From Alistipes sp. (GTDB taxonomy: Bacteria > Bacteroidota > Bacteroidia > Bacteroidales > Rikenellaceae): a stretch of DNA of 64,000 nt. The position numbers were made by a program, and so were the translations under genes. Below the pieces are notes generated by a model. The model ran no database searches. It saw only the letters and a list, made by a program, of their open reading frames with translations, and was not told the DNA's origin. Location of the stretch: the NCBI GenBank assembly GCA_017465575.1, contig JAFTVX010000029.1:1-64000 (forward strand). The letters are read 5' to 3'. This document shows positions 9,926 through 18,671 of the stretch, one piece after another. Position 1 is the stretch's first letter; the number at the start of each line of letters is the position of its first letter.

Positions 9926-9955
9926 CAAAGATAAGATGTTTTTTTGAAACTGCAA
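9926..9955 (-). promoter_or_regulatory. rubrerythrin promoter
   Basis: On the minus strand: TTG (9953-9955), 19 nt, TATCTTTG (9926-9933). The leader is about 50 nt. I see no PerR- or OxyR-like palindrome I would call. Confidence 0.8.
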
Positions 9956-10075
9956 TAGATTTTCCATTGTATTATTTTATGTTTAGATAAGCAAAACCTA
10001 TATTATAAGCGCTGTTTATCATTTTGCACCATAATTGTAATACTCAGCCTATCGAACAAACATAAATCCACAATT

Positions 10076-11512
10076 ATGGAAAGTGTAAACAAAACAAACA
10101 AATCTAATGGCTTTAAGCTCAGCGTCTTAACGCTGGCTATTATGAACATTACCGCCGTGGTCAGTCTGCGTGGTCTTGCTACCGAGGCTATCTATGGTCT
10201 GCAATCGGCATTCTACTACCTCTTTGCTGCACTCGTCTTCCTTATCCCCACGGCGATGGTCGCCGCCGAGTTGGCTGCTATGTTTGCAAACCGCGAGGGT
10301 GGTGTCTTTCGTTGGGTGGGCGAGGCATTTGGCGACCGCATCGGCTTCTTGGCGATATGGTTGCAGTGGATTCAATCTACGATTTGGTATCCCACGGTCT
10401 TGACCTTTGGCGCTGTGAGCATCGCGTTTATTGGTACCGATACGACGACCGATGCAGCGCTTGCCTCGAACAAGTTTTTTACCCTTGCCGTTGTCTTGGC
10501 TATCTACTGGTGCGCCACATTTATCTCGATGCGCGGTATCGGCTGGGTAGGTAAGATTAGCAAGTGGGGTGGTATCATCGGCACGATTATCCCCGCTGCG
10601 TTGCTTATCGTTCTCGGCATTATCTACCTTGCGTCGGGTGGTCACAACTATATGGATATGCACCGTAGCTTCTTCCCCGACCTTACGCACTTCGATAACC
10701 TCGTCTTGGCAAGCTCTATCTTCCTATTTTATGCCGGTATGGAGATGATGGGTATACATGTTATGGAGGTAGACAACCCCTCGCGCAACTATCCTCGTGC
10801 TATTATCCTTGGCTCTGTGATTACGGTGGCTATCTTTGTGCTCGGCACATTCTCGCTGGGCTTTATCGTGCCTGCCAAGGATATCAGCCTCACGCAGACG
10901 CTCCTTATCGGCTTCGACCGCTACTTCAGCTACTTCCGTATGCCGTGGGTAGGCTCGGTTGTTGCCGTTGCCCTTGTCTTTGGTGTCTTGGCATCGGTGC
11001 TTACTTGGGTGTCGGGACCCTCGAAAGGTATCTTCGCTGTGGGCAAGGCGGGCTATCTGCCTCCCTTCTTCCAGAAGACAAATCAGCACGGCGTGCAGCG
11101 CAATATCCTATGGGTGCAGGGTGTTATTGTCACGATTCTCGGTCTCTTGTTTGTTGTGATGCCCTCGGTGCAGTCGTTTTATCAAATTCTCTCACAGCTT
11201 ACCGTTTTGCTCTACCTTATTATGTATATGCTGATGTTCTCGGCGGCTATTACTTTGCGCTATAAGCAACCCAACCTCGACCGCCCCTTCCGCCTTGGTC
11301 GTAAGGGCAACGCTATGATGTGGTTCTTGGGTGGTTTAGGCTTCTGTGGCTCGTTGCTTGCCTTTGTTCTTAGCTTTATTCCTCCCTCGCAGATTGCCAC
11401 GGGAAGCACCACGGTATGGTTTGCCGTCTTGATTATCGGCGCCATAGTCTTTGTCGCCCTACCTTTTATTATATATGCTATGCGCAAACCCAGTTGGAAG
11501 CAGACAGCATAA
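10076..11512 (+). CDS. GadC-like glutamate:GABA-type amino-acid antiporter
   Basis: 478 residues, 12 hydrophobic segments, APC superfamily. It follows the GadC pattern in order: an N-terminal glycine-rich turn, AAELAAMFANREGGVFRWV in TM2/3, EVDNPSRNYPRA in the middle, WVSGPSKGIFAVGKAGYLP, and SFIPPSQI near TM11. In enteric bacteria GadC swaps external glutamate for internal GABA during acid stress. No glutamate decarboxylase or glutaminase is adjacent. The chain stops 8-10 residues after TM12, so it lacks the C-terminal plug of E. coli GadC. The exact substrate is inference. Confidence 0.85.
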   Translation: MESVNKTNKSNGFKLSVLTLAIMNITAVVSLRGLATEAIYGLQSAFYYLFAALVFLIPTAMVAAELAAMFANREGGVFRWVGEAFGDRIGFLAIWLQWIQSTIWYPTVLTFGAVSIAFIGTDTTTDAALASNKFFTLAVVLAIYWCATFISMRGIGWVGKISKWGGIIGTIIPAALLIVLGIIYLASGGHNYMDMHRSFFPDLTHFDNLVLASSIFLFYAGMEMMGIHVMEVDNPSRNYPRAIILGSVITVAIFVLGTFSLGFIVPAKDISLTQTLLIGFDRYFSYFRMPWVGSVVAVALVFGVLASVLTWVSGPSKGIFAVGKAGYLPPFFQKTNQHGVQRNILWVQGVIVTILGLLFVVMPSVQSFYQILSQLTVLLYLIMYMLMFSAAITLRYKQPNLDRPFRLGRKGNAMMWFLGGLGFCGSLLAFVLSFIPPSQIATGSTTVWFAVLIIGAIVFVALPFIIYAMRKPSWKQTA

Positions 11513-11517
11513 AAAAG

Positions 11518-11550
11518 AAAGAGCAAGGAGTTAATTCTCTTTGCTCTTTA
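11518..11550. terminator. bidirectional terminator between the antiporter and nagB
   Basis: A 13-bp stem with one wobble pairs 11518-11530 with 11537-11549 around ttaatt. The plus side continues into T-containing sequence; the minus side continues TTTCTTTTTT. It serves both convergent genes. Confidence 0.8.
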
Positions 11551-11572
11551 CTCTTTAAACTTTGCTCTTCGC

Positions 11573-12355
11573 TTACTTCTCGATATCCTTAAAGTAGCGG
11601 TAGGTTACAACCTTCAATTCCTCGGCTGCGCCATCGTCGCAAACGATGATGCCAGCAGGGTGGGTCTGCAATGCCGAGAGGGTCCACTGGTGGTTGTAGC
11701 TGCCCTCGATAGCGTGGCGCAATGCGCGAGCCTTCTTGCGACCAGTAGCCAAGATAAGCACCTTGCGTGCGCTGAGGATAGTGCCTACACCCACGGTGAG
11801 TGCCTGTGTGGGCACCTGTGAGATGTCGCCACCAAAGAAGCGTGAGTTAACGACGATAGTGTCGGTAGTAAGTGTCTTGATGCGTGTGCGTGACTGCAAC
11901 GATGAGAAGGGCTCGTTGAAAGCGATATGACCGTCCTCGCCAACGCCACCCATAAAGAGGTCGATGCCACCAGCCTCGACAATTGCTGCCTCGTATGCCT
12001 CACACTCTGCTACAAGATCTTTGGCATTACCGTTGAGGATATGGACATTCTCCCTCTTGATGTCGATATACTTAAAGAAGTTGTTCCACATAAATGAGTG
12101 GTAGCTCTCGGGGTGGTCTTCTGCCAAGCCTACATACTCATCCATATTGAATGTTACGACATTCTTGAACGATACCTCGCCCGCCTCATACTTCTTGATA
12201 AGCTCACGGTAGGTCTCCAAGGGTGTAGAACCCGTAGGCAAACCCAAAACGAAGGGAGCATCTGTCTTTGCCGCCTTTGCATTAATCTCCGAAACGATGT
12301 AGTTAGCTGCCCACTGGGCTACTTCCTGACTCTTGTCCTTAATGATTACTCTCAT
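11573..12355 (-). CDS. nagB: glucosamine-6-phosphate deaminase
   Basis: Converts glucosamine-6-phosphate to fructose-6-phosphate and ammonia, feeding amino-sugar carbon into glycolysis. 260 residues, normal length. All catalytic residues match E. coli numbering exactly: Asp72 (NMDEY), Asp141 and His143 ([10 protein letters not shown]) and Glu148 (NEP). The phosphate loop [13 protein letters not shown] is at 37-49. It starts 3 nt after the NagB-LmbE fusion gene and is surely in the same operon. Confidence 0.97.
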   Translation of the reverse strand: MRVIIKDKSQEVAQWAANYIVSEINAKAAKTDAPFVLGLPTGSTPLETYRELIKKYEAGEVSFKNVVTFNMDEYVGLAEDHPESYHSFMWNNFFKYIDIKRENVHILNGNAKDLVAECEAYEAAIVEAGGIDLFMGGVGEDGHIAFNEPFSSLQSRTRIKTLTTDTIVVNSRFFGGDISQVPTQALTVGVGTILSARKVLILATGRKKARALRHAIEGSYNHQWTLSALQTHPAGIIVCDDGAAEELKVVTYRYFKDIEK

Positions 12356-12358
12356 ATA

Positions 12359-14308
12359 TTACCACATTTTTACAAATACTTCAATTGCCTGATACTCAGC
12401 CATACCGAGCTTGTCGTATAGCTGAGCGGTATTCTGTGTACGCTCCTCGGCACGCTGCCAAAACTCACGGGTGTCGCTACCGGGGAAGGGCACGATATCC
12501 TTCTGCGAGAGGTGGCGATAGATGGCGTGACGCTTCTTGAGCATCTCGCTGGGTGAAAGAGGCACTGCCATATCCACCATACCGAGATTCCACTCCATCC
12601 AAGCACCACGGTAGAGCCATAAATGGCACTCCTTGCGCCACTCATCCTCCTTGGTGCGGTCCAGAGCCTCCAACAACGCCTCGATACACATACGGTGTGT
12701 GCCATGAGGGTCTGCCAAGTCGCCCGCAGCATAAATCTGGTGGGGCTTAATCTCGCGCAGAAGCTTTACGATAATCTCGATATCCTTATCCGTAATCTCA
12801 CCCTTCTTGATACCGCCAGTCTCGTAGAACGGCAGGTTGAGGAAGTGGGCGTTGGTGTCGGGGTTAAGGCCGAACGAGCGTACCGCAGCGCGTGCCTCAG
12901 CACGACGGATAGCGCCCTTGATGTCGAGCAACTTGCGAGGCTCGGGCTTGCCCTTCTTCTTCGAAGCGATAACCTCGGCAACCTCGTCGTACTTGTCGCC
13001 AAGACCCAACTCTCGTGCCGTATCGATATTCTGCAACACTACATCGTCGTGAACGGCCACATTGCCCGATGTCTGGTATGCCACATGCACATCATGGTTT
13101 TGCTCCACAAGGCGGATAAATGTACCGCCCATCGAGATAACATCGTCGTCGGGGTGAGGCGAGAAGATAAGTACTCGCTTCTGGTGGGGCAACGAGGGTA
13201 CAGGGCGTGTCGAGTCGTCAGCATTGGGCTTACCGCCAGGCCAGCCAGTGATGGTGTGCTGAAGGTCGTTAAATACCTTGATATTTAGTTTGTCGTAGGG
13301 ACCGTGCTTCTCCAACAACTCGCCCAACGAATTCTCCAAGTAGTCCTGATATGTGAGCTTCAAGATAGGCTTGTTCACACGACCGCAGAGCCATACCACA
13401 GCCTTACGGGCAAACTTGGGTGTCCAGTCGCAAGGACCTACCAACCAGGGAGTTTGCTCACGGGTTAGGCGCTCGGCAGCATTCTCGTCGATAACGACCT
13501 CGATAGCGGGGTGTGCCTGAAGGTGGCTTGCGGGGATGCGGTCTGTTACCTCACCCTCGACAATCTGGTGGATAACCTCAGCCTTCTCCTCGCCCCACGC
13601 CATAAGGATAATGCGGTCGGCACGCATAATAGTGCCAAGACCCATCGTGATCGCCATCTTAGGTGTATTCTCCAAGCCGAAGAACTGTCCAGCGTGTACC
13701 TTGCGTGAATTGTGCGAGAGCTCCACCAAGCGGGTTGCAGACTTGGCATAAGAGCCAGCGTCGTTGAAACCAATCTGGCCCTGCTCACCAACGCCGATAA
13801 TCATTAGGTCAATCTTGCGAATAGACTTCTCGTACTCGGCGCAATACTCCGAGATATCGCTCTTCGATACCGTGCCATCGGGGATATGCACATTCTCGGG
13901 CTCGATGTCGATATGCTTCAAAAACTCATCGTGGATACGATAGTTGCGGCTCTGCTGCTCAGTACGACGAATAGGGTAGAACTCGTCGAGTGAATATACT
14001 GCTACACCTTTGAACGACACCTCGCCACGGTTGTAGCGTGCGACAAGCTCACGATATAGACCGAGTGGCGTACGACCAGTTGTAAGACCAAGCACAAACG
14101 GTGGCAACTCCTCGTAGATATCGCGGGCTGAGGCGTTGGCGTTGTGGTTACGAATCATACGGCAGATAAGATCTGCTACATACTGCACTCCCTGTGACTC
14201 ATTCTCGAATACACGGGCGGGCATACGCTCATAGCGATGAATAATATCGCGTGGTGCTGAACTGAGGTCGAGACCACCATCTTTCGGAAGTTGATACTTG
14301 CTATTCAT
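12359..14308 (-). CDS. NagB-like domain fused to LmbE/PIG-L deacetylase
   Basis: 649 residues. Residues 1-300 form a NagB-like isomerase/deaminase domain (LGLTTGRTPLGLY at 73-85; SLDEFYP with Asp108). Residues 375-640 form a LmbE/PIG-L N-acetylglucosaminyl deacetylase domain with the zinc motif SPHPDDD (His385, Asp388) and DLADPHGTHR (530-539). In the NagB half the loop reads IGVGEQGQIGFNDAG, so the NagB residues Asp141, His143 and Glu148 are replaced by Gln176, Gln178 and Asp183. The NagB half is therefore unlikely to deaminate as NagB does, while the deacetylase site looks intact. Such fusions are widespread in Bacteroidota and often annotated simply as nagB. First gene of a two-gene operon with true nagB. 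Confidence 0.9.
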   Translation of the reverse strand: MNSKYQLPKDGGLDLSSAPRDIIHRYERMPARVFENESQGVQYVADLICRMIRNHNANASARDIYEELPPFVLGLTTGRTPLGLYRELVARYNRGEVSFKGVAVYSLDEFYPIRRTEQQSRNYRIHDEFLKHIDIEPENVHIPDGTVSKSDISEYCAEYEKSIRKIDLMIIGVGEQGQIGFNDAGSYAKSATRLVELSHNSRKVHAGQFFGLENTPKMAITMGLGTIMRADRIILMAWGEEKAEVIHQIVEGEVTDRIPASHLQAHPAIEVVIDENAAERLTREQTPWLVGPCDWTPKFARKAVVWLCGRVNKPILKLTYQDYLENSLGELLEKHGPYDKLNIKVFNDLQHTITGWPGGKPNADDSTRPVPSLPHQKRVLIFSPHPDDDVISMGGTFIRLVEQNHDVHVAYQTSGNVAVHDDVVLQNIDTARELGLGDKYDEVAEVIASKKKGKPEPRKLLDIKGAIRRAEARAAVRSFGLNPDTNAHFLNLPFYETGGIKKGEITDKDIEIIVKLLREIKPHQIYAAGDLADPHGTHRMCIEALLEALDRTKEDEWRKECHLWLYRGAWMEWNLGMVDMAVPLSPSEMLKKRHAIYRHLSQKDIVPFPGSDTREFWQRAEERTQNTAQLYDKLGMAEYQAIEVFVKMW

Positions 14309-14372
14309 ATTCTTTTGGTTTTAACTTTCACTTGGATTAGGTTAGCTTTTTAAACAATTTCGCTTTGCACTC

Positions 14373-14380
14373 CAAAGTTA
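14373..14380 (-). promoter_or_regulatory. -7 element (TAACTTTG) for the amino-sugar operon
   Basis: TAACTTTG on the minus strand, about 64 nt before the fusion gene start. No clean TTTG at the -33 spacing. Confidence 0.5.
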
Positions 14381-14415
14381 GTAAACTTTTTTTCGAAAAG
14401 TATGCTAAACCACTC

Positions 14416-14454
14416 AAAAAAATAACGGAAATAACCAAGTTATCTCCGTTATCC
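14416..14454 (-). terminator. purA terminator
   Basis: ATAACGGA/TCCGTTAT (14422-14429 with 14445-14452) stacks on ATAAC/GTTAT around a 3-nt loop. On the minus strand it is followed by a T run. It lies 20 nt after the purA stop. Confidence 0.85.
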
Positions 14455-14474
14455 TATCTTTAGTCATTATATCC

Positions 14475-15758
14475 TTAGAAAATCTCCTTGCGGATAATGG
14501 TCTGCTCACGGTCGGGACCTACCGAAACCACAGCCACCTCGGTGCGGGTAAGCTCCTCGAGCTTTGCGATGTATGCCTTGGCATTTGCAGGAAGCTCATC
14601 GTACGACTTGATGCCGGTGATATCCTCCTTCCAGCCGTCCATCTCGATGTACTCGGCCTCTACGCGCTCGAGCTGAGCAATTGTCGAGGGTACATAGTCG
14701 ATAGCCTTGCCATCGAGCTTGTAGCCTGTACAGATACGAATCTTGTCAAGACCAGACAACACATCGAACAACATCAACGAGAGGTAGTTAAGACCGCTGA
14801 TACGGCGCACATGGTTCAAAACCACAGTGTCCAACCAACCTACACGGCGAGGACGACCCGTTACGGTGCCATACTCGTGGCCACGCTCACGGATATAGTC
14901 GGCGCGCTCGTCGAAGAGCTCTGTGGGGAAAGGTCCCTCACCAACACGGGTGGTGTATGCCTTTGCCACACCCATCACATTGTTGATGTAGCGGGGTGCA
15001 ACGCCTGAGTTTACGGGAACGCTTGCTGCCGTAGGGCTCGACGATGTTACGAAGGGGTATGTGCCGTGGTCGATGCAGAGCATAACACCCTGAGCACCCT
15101 CAAACAACACCTTCTTGCCCTCCTCGATAAGGCGGTTGAGCAATACCGAGGTGTCGCAAATCATAGGACGAAGCTTCTCGCCAAGCTCCAAATACTGGTT
15201 GTATATAGTCTCGAAATCGCAAGGCTCCATGCCGAGTGCCTTAAGCTCCAAGTTCTTCTGAAGCAAAGCATCCTGCAAGCGCTCTGCGAAGTACTCCTTG
15301 TCGAGCAAATCGCCGATACGGATACCTACACGGCTATACTTGTCGGTATATGCAGGGCCGATACCCTTCTTCGTTGTGCCAATCTGACGACCACCCTTCA
15401 ACGCCTCGTAAGCGCCATCGAGCATCGAGTGATAAGGCATAACGCAGGCTGCACGGTCAGAGATAAAGAGCTTGTAGTCGGTGATGCCCGCCTTGTGCAG
15501 ACGGTCAAGCTCCTCGAACAACGATACGGGGTTGATAACCATACCGTTGGCCATAATGTTTATGATATGGGGGTTGAAGACACCCGAAGGGATAGACTGC
15601 AACGCGAACTTCTTGCCATCGAAGACGATGGTATGACCGGCATTGTTACCGCCCTGGTGGCGTACTACAACATCGGCACCTCCGGCATAAAAGTCGGTGA
15701 TTTTGCCCTTGCCCTCGTCGCCCCACTGAGCGCCTACAACAACCAAAGTATTACTCAT
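14475..15758 (-). CDS. purA: adenylosuccinate synthetase
   Basis: GTP-dependent ligation of IMP and aspartate, first step of AMP synthesis. 427 residues beginning MSNTLVVVGAQWGDEGKGK, the family's N-terminal glycine-rich motif with the catalytic Asp. HQGGNNAGHT and TTKKGIGPAYTDK follow as expected. I use the start at 15758: a longer reading frame to 15839 would run through the promoter. It has its own promoter although it lies directly behind a nucleobase permease. Confidence 0.98.
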   Translation of the reverse strand: MSNTLVVVGAQWGDEGKGKITDFYAGGADVVVRHQGGNNAGHTIVFDGKKFALQSIPSGVFNPHIINIMANGMVINPVSLFEELDRLHKAGITDYKLFISDRAACVMPYHSMLDGAYEALKGGRQIGTTKKGIGPAYTDKYSRVGIRIGDLLDKEYFAERLQDALLQKNLELKALGMEPCDFETIYNQYLELGEKLRPMICDTSVLLNRLIEEGKKVLFEGAQGVMLCIDHGTYPFVTSSSPTAASVPVNSGVAPRYINNVMGVAKAYTTRVGEGPFPTELFDERADYIRERGHEYGTVTGRPRRVGWLDTVVLNHVRRISGLNYLSLMLFDVLSGLDKIRICTGYKLDGKAIDYVPSTIAQLERVEAEYIEMDGWKEDITGIKSYDELPANAKAYIAKLEELTRTEVAVVSVGPDREQTIIRKEIF

Positions 15759-15809
15759 AATGCTATTTCGTTTAGACCCACCTAATATGGTGGCATAATT
15801 TAACGGCAA

Positions 15810-15839
15810 CAAAGATAGTAAAAATTTTGCAATTCCCAA
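15810..15839 (-). promoter_or_regulatory. purA promoter
   Basis: Minus strand TTG (15837-15839), 19 nt, TATCTTTG (15810-15817). The -33 box lies immediately after the permease stop codon. The leader is about 45 nt. Confidence 0.8.
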
Positions 15840-15840
15840 C

Positions 15841-17094
15841 CTATCGGCTACGATTTATTACATGCTCCATAAGAACTACCATTACAACACCCATTGCAAA
15901 ACCATTTCCAACGAGTGGCTCGATAACCGAAGGCACCACACCCGAGGGCAGCGAGCCAAAGAGCATAGCAATCAAAATAGGGAGACCTATGGTCAGCGCA
16001 TCGGGGAACGACTTTACGGACTGGGTCGAGCGAATCATATCGAGCGATGCTGCAAGTTGTGTGCCCATTAGGAAGAGCATAATCGAGCCAATCACAGGGT
16101 TGGGGATATGCGAGAGAATCCAGATAAGCTCGGGCGAGAGGGCGCAGAGTGCCAAAACTATGCACGAGGGCACCAACGCATAGCGCGATGCACAGCCCGA
16201 CGATGCGATAATACCAGGGCTCATCGAGTAGTTGACAGGACCAAGCACACCCATCGAGCCCGCCACGATGTTCATAATGCCCGTAAGGCGAACACCGCTT
16301 TTTAGGCGCTTATCCATACCATCTGCTCCAAGCATTGCTCCTAACGACTCGATAGAGCCGATATCGTTGATTAGCAGAGCAATATAGCATATGACGAATG
16401 CGATGATAAGACCTGCATCGGGTACAAACTTATCCAACACCAATCCTCTCCACGAAAAGGCGCTCTCGGCAACAATCTGGGTGGGGTAGATAGCGTAATA
16501 TATTGCACTACCGATAATTAGCGCCACAGGGATTACAAGGCTCTTGCCTACGCCCTTGAGCTTGCTGTTGGCGATGACCATACATATCGTGCCGAAGAAG
16601 GCGAAACATAGACCGAAGAGGTGCTCACCCTCCTTTGGGTTGGCGACAAATACCAATCGTGAGATTACGGGCGTGAGCGTAAGGGCGATAAGCATTAGGA
16701 TAACGACCACGATGCGTGGGGTAAAGAGCTTCTGCACACGGCGCATAACGCCACCTATGGTGAGTAACGCCACCAAAGCGCCACCTATGGCGATTGATGA
16801 GTATACTGCCGAGGGTTCTGCACCTGCCCTATATGACGACATCACGCCGACGAGCAATACCGCAGCAGGGCCTACAACCAACGGCAAGCGGTGGCCAACG
16901 AATATCTGTGCCAAGCCAGCGATGCCCATCACGGCAAATAGCTTCTGTGCAAAAAACAATTTCTCGGCATCCGAGCCCTGTGCTACGAATACGCTTGTCG
17001 AGACCACGGCAATGGCCATAACGAACCACTGCAGCGAGTAGCCGAGCAACTGACCCATCGGGGGTCGGTCGTTGAGATTGTATTTTAGATTCAT
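15841..17094 (-). CDS. NCS2 family nucleobase:cation symporter
   Basis: 417 residues, about 12-14 hydrophobic segments. Features of uracil/xanthine permeases: PLVVGPAAVLLVG (about 70-83), INDIGSIESLGAMLGADG in the transport core (the family's conserved acidic/polar TM8 region), and SMGVLGPVNYSMSPGIIASSGCASR (the TM10 motif). Substrate not resolvable. It lies 15 nt downstream of a GDPD-like gene and directly upstream of purA, so it may share a transcript with the former; a purine substrate is suggested only by position. Confidence 0.88.
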   Translation of the reverse strand: MNLKYNLNDRPPMGQLLGYSLQWFVMAIAVVSTSVFVAQGSDAEKLFFAQKLFAVMGIAGLAQIFVGHRLPLVVGPAAVLLVGVMSSYRAGAEPSAVYSSIAIGGALVALLTIGGVMRRVQKLFTPRIVVVILMLIALTLTPVISRLVFVANPKEGEHLFGLCFAFFGTICMVIANSKLKGVGKSLVIPVALIIGSAIYYAIYPTQIVAESAFSWRGLVLDKFVPDAGLIIAFVICYIALLINDIGSIESLGAMLGADGMDKRLKSGVRLTGIMNIVAGSMGVLGPVNYSMSPGIIASSGCASRYALVPSCIVLALCALSPELIWILSHIPNPVIGSIMLFLMGTQLAASLDMIRSTQSVKSFPDALTIGLPILIAMLFGSLPSGVVPSVIEPLVGNGFAMGVVMVVLMEHVINRSR

Positions 17095-17109
17095 TCTTCG
17101 TTATATCGT

Positions 17110-17868
17110 TTATTTCTTGATTGTTGCGGGCGCAGTTGTGATAATAAAGTCTGCTCCGCTCTTCTTTGCCCAAGCGCCATCCTCGGCGTTTGCAACACCT
17201 GATACAGCCACTTTCAAACCTAATTTGTGTGCCTCGTTAAACCAGCGGGGTATGCGTTTTAAGGCCTTGACGGTATAGCAGATGCCCGAATAACCAAGAC
17301 CCTCAACATATTCTGGGGTGAGGTTGTTGCCCATAAAGTATACCGTGGCTGATGATGGCGCTATGCGCTTTAGTTCGTTGCAGATATGCTGGCGTGTTGA
17401 CTGATAGTCGACCCCATCCTGCATTTTGCGCTCCTTGACCTTGGCTACAACACCCTTTACCAAATCACTCTCGGTGCTCGGTGTGGCATGCTCCTTAATC
17501 TCGATTGTTAGGCGTATATCGCCCAATTCTGCCACTTTGTCGAGGTAGCTGTCAAGCGTAGGCACAGCCTCGCCATTGGACAAAAGTTTCGACGAGAGCA
17601 TAGCATAGTCGCTACGCTGAATATTCATTCTGTCGGGGTCGCCTGTCTCGCCAAGCCACGGACCCTCAACAACGACGATTGTGCCGTCGGTGAGGAGGTT
17701 AACATCGCACTTTACGGCATAACCCGCCTTTGCTGCTGCCTCCAATGAGGCTATGGTGTTGCGAGGTGCTTTTGCTGAACTTAGTCCGCCGTCGGCCACA
17801 ATCTGCTGTGCCGTGAGCATTGTGATGCCCGCAAAGAGTGCAAGGCATAGTGTAAAAATTCTTCTCAT
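17110..17868 (-). CDS. secreted GDPD-like protein with degenerate active site
   Basis: 252 residues: signal peptide (1-20, MRRIFTLCLALFAGITMLTA) and a glycerophosphodiester phosphodiesterase barrel by comparison with the gene just upstream. Family catalytic and metal residues are missing: the HRG turn reads ADGG, the E-x-D pair reads KCDV, and the H-D loop reads VEGP. It is therefore probably not a GDPD of the usual mechanism. Its ATG overlaps the TAA of the upstream copy by one base, so the two are translationally coupled. It may be a paralogue turned binding or regulatory partner; that is inference. Confidence 0.82.
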   Translation of the reverse strand: MRRIFTLCLALFAGITMLTAQQIVADGGLSSAKAPRNTIASLEAAAKAGYAVKCDVNLLTDGTIVVVEGPWLGETGDPDRMNIQRSDYAMLSSKLLSNGEAVPTLDSYLDKVAELGDIRLTIEIKEHATPSTESDLVKGVVAKVKERKMQDGVDYQSTRQHICNELKRIAPSSATVYFMGNNLTPEYVEGLGYSGICYTVKALKRIPRWFNEAHKLGLKVAVSGVANAEDGAWAKKSGADFIITTAPATIKK

Positions 17869-18653
17869 TATCTTCTATCTCTCTTTCGTTTCTCTTGCTT
17901 TTTATCGTTGTTGGCTATAAGGTTGCGCACCATTTCAGGGTCGTCGCTTGTAATATAGTCGAGACCCTTGCGGATAGCCCACTTCGCTATCTTCTCGCTA
18001 TTTACTGTCCACACGCCCACCTTCAAACCCATATTGTGAGCCTTGCGAATCCAGTTGGGCTTAAGCTTGTAGATTGCGCTGTGGTAATTGATGCCCGCAT
18101 AGCCTCGCTCCTTCGCTGTCTTGGGCTTCATATCGCCAGTTAGATAGAGTGTTGGGTAACCTTGCGATGCAAAGTAGTCGCAAATCTGCTGGCTAAACGA
18201 GATAAATGTCGAGCGCTCAATGAGTCCCAATCGCTCCAACTCTCGCTTAACAACCTCGCACGATAGGAGCTCTTCCTCCTTGGTGTCGGTCTTAATCTCG
18301 ACGATAAGTCGTGCTTCGGGGTATCGGGTTGTCATCTCCAAGAACTCCGTGAGCGAGGGTATCTGTTCGCCATTTATCAGGGGCTCGGTGCGTAGCTCAT
18401 CGAACGAAGACTCCGAAATCTTCATATTGCCGTGCTTAGGGCCGTGGGCGACGATGCGCTCACCCTCCGCAGTGCGCACGATATCGAACTCCGACATAGT
18501 AAAGCCACTCTCAATGGCGGCAACAAAGGCGCCTATCGAGTTATGCGCACCATTAGCCTTGGCGTGGTAGCCACGATGGGCGATAACCTCCTGCGATGAG
18601 GCTGAGAAAACTCCCGTAAGGAGTAATAATATAATAATAAGGTATCTTTTCAT
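17868..18653 (-). CDS. secreted glycerophosphodiester phosphodiesterase
   Basis: 261 residues with a signal peptide (MKRYLIIILLLLTGVFSASS). The GDPD site is visible: AHRGYH (first catalytic His and Arg), SEFDI (metal-binding Glu and Asp), VAHGP (second catalytic His), and IVEIKTD in the mid-barrel. The family hydrolyses deacylated phospholipids such as glycerophosphoethanolamine to glycerol-3-phosphate and an alcohol, here in the periplasm or at the surface. I prefer ATG at 18653; an in-frame TTG at 18662 is possible. It is 18 nt downstream of the phosphoethanolamine transferase gene. Confidence 0.9.
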   Translation of the reverse strand: MKRYLIIILLLLTGVFSASSQEVIAHRGYHAKANGAHNSIGAFVAAIESGFTMSEFDIVRTAEGERIVAHGPKHGNMKISESSFDELRTEPLINGEQIPSLTEFLEMTTRYPEARLIVEIKTDTKEEELLSCEVVKRELERLGLIERSTFISFSQQICDYFASQGYPTLYLTGDMKPKTAKERGYAGINYHSAIYKLKPNWIRKAHNMGLKVGVWTVNSEKIAKWAIRKGLDYITSDDPEMVRNLIANNDKKQEKRKRDRR

Positions 18654-18671
18654 ACGATACAAAGGTATAAT

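Noticed and set aside
12623..13288. 221-codon open frame antisense to the NagB-LmbE fusion
   Set aside because: Lies wholly inside a well-supported gene on the other strand; no promoter, no motif.
15759..15839. 27-codon N-terminal extension of purA
   Set aside because: It would run through the -7 and near the -33 box of the purA promoter, and the family begins at MSNTLVVVGAQWGDEGKGK.
18660..18667. TACCTTTG box before the active GDPD gene as an internal promoter
   Set aside because: The box is good but no -33 element lies 18-21 nt upstream; the gap to the preceding gene is only 18 nt, so operon read-through is the simpler reading.
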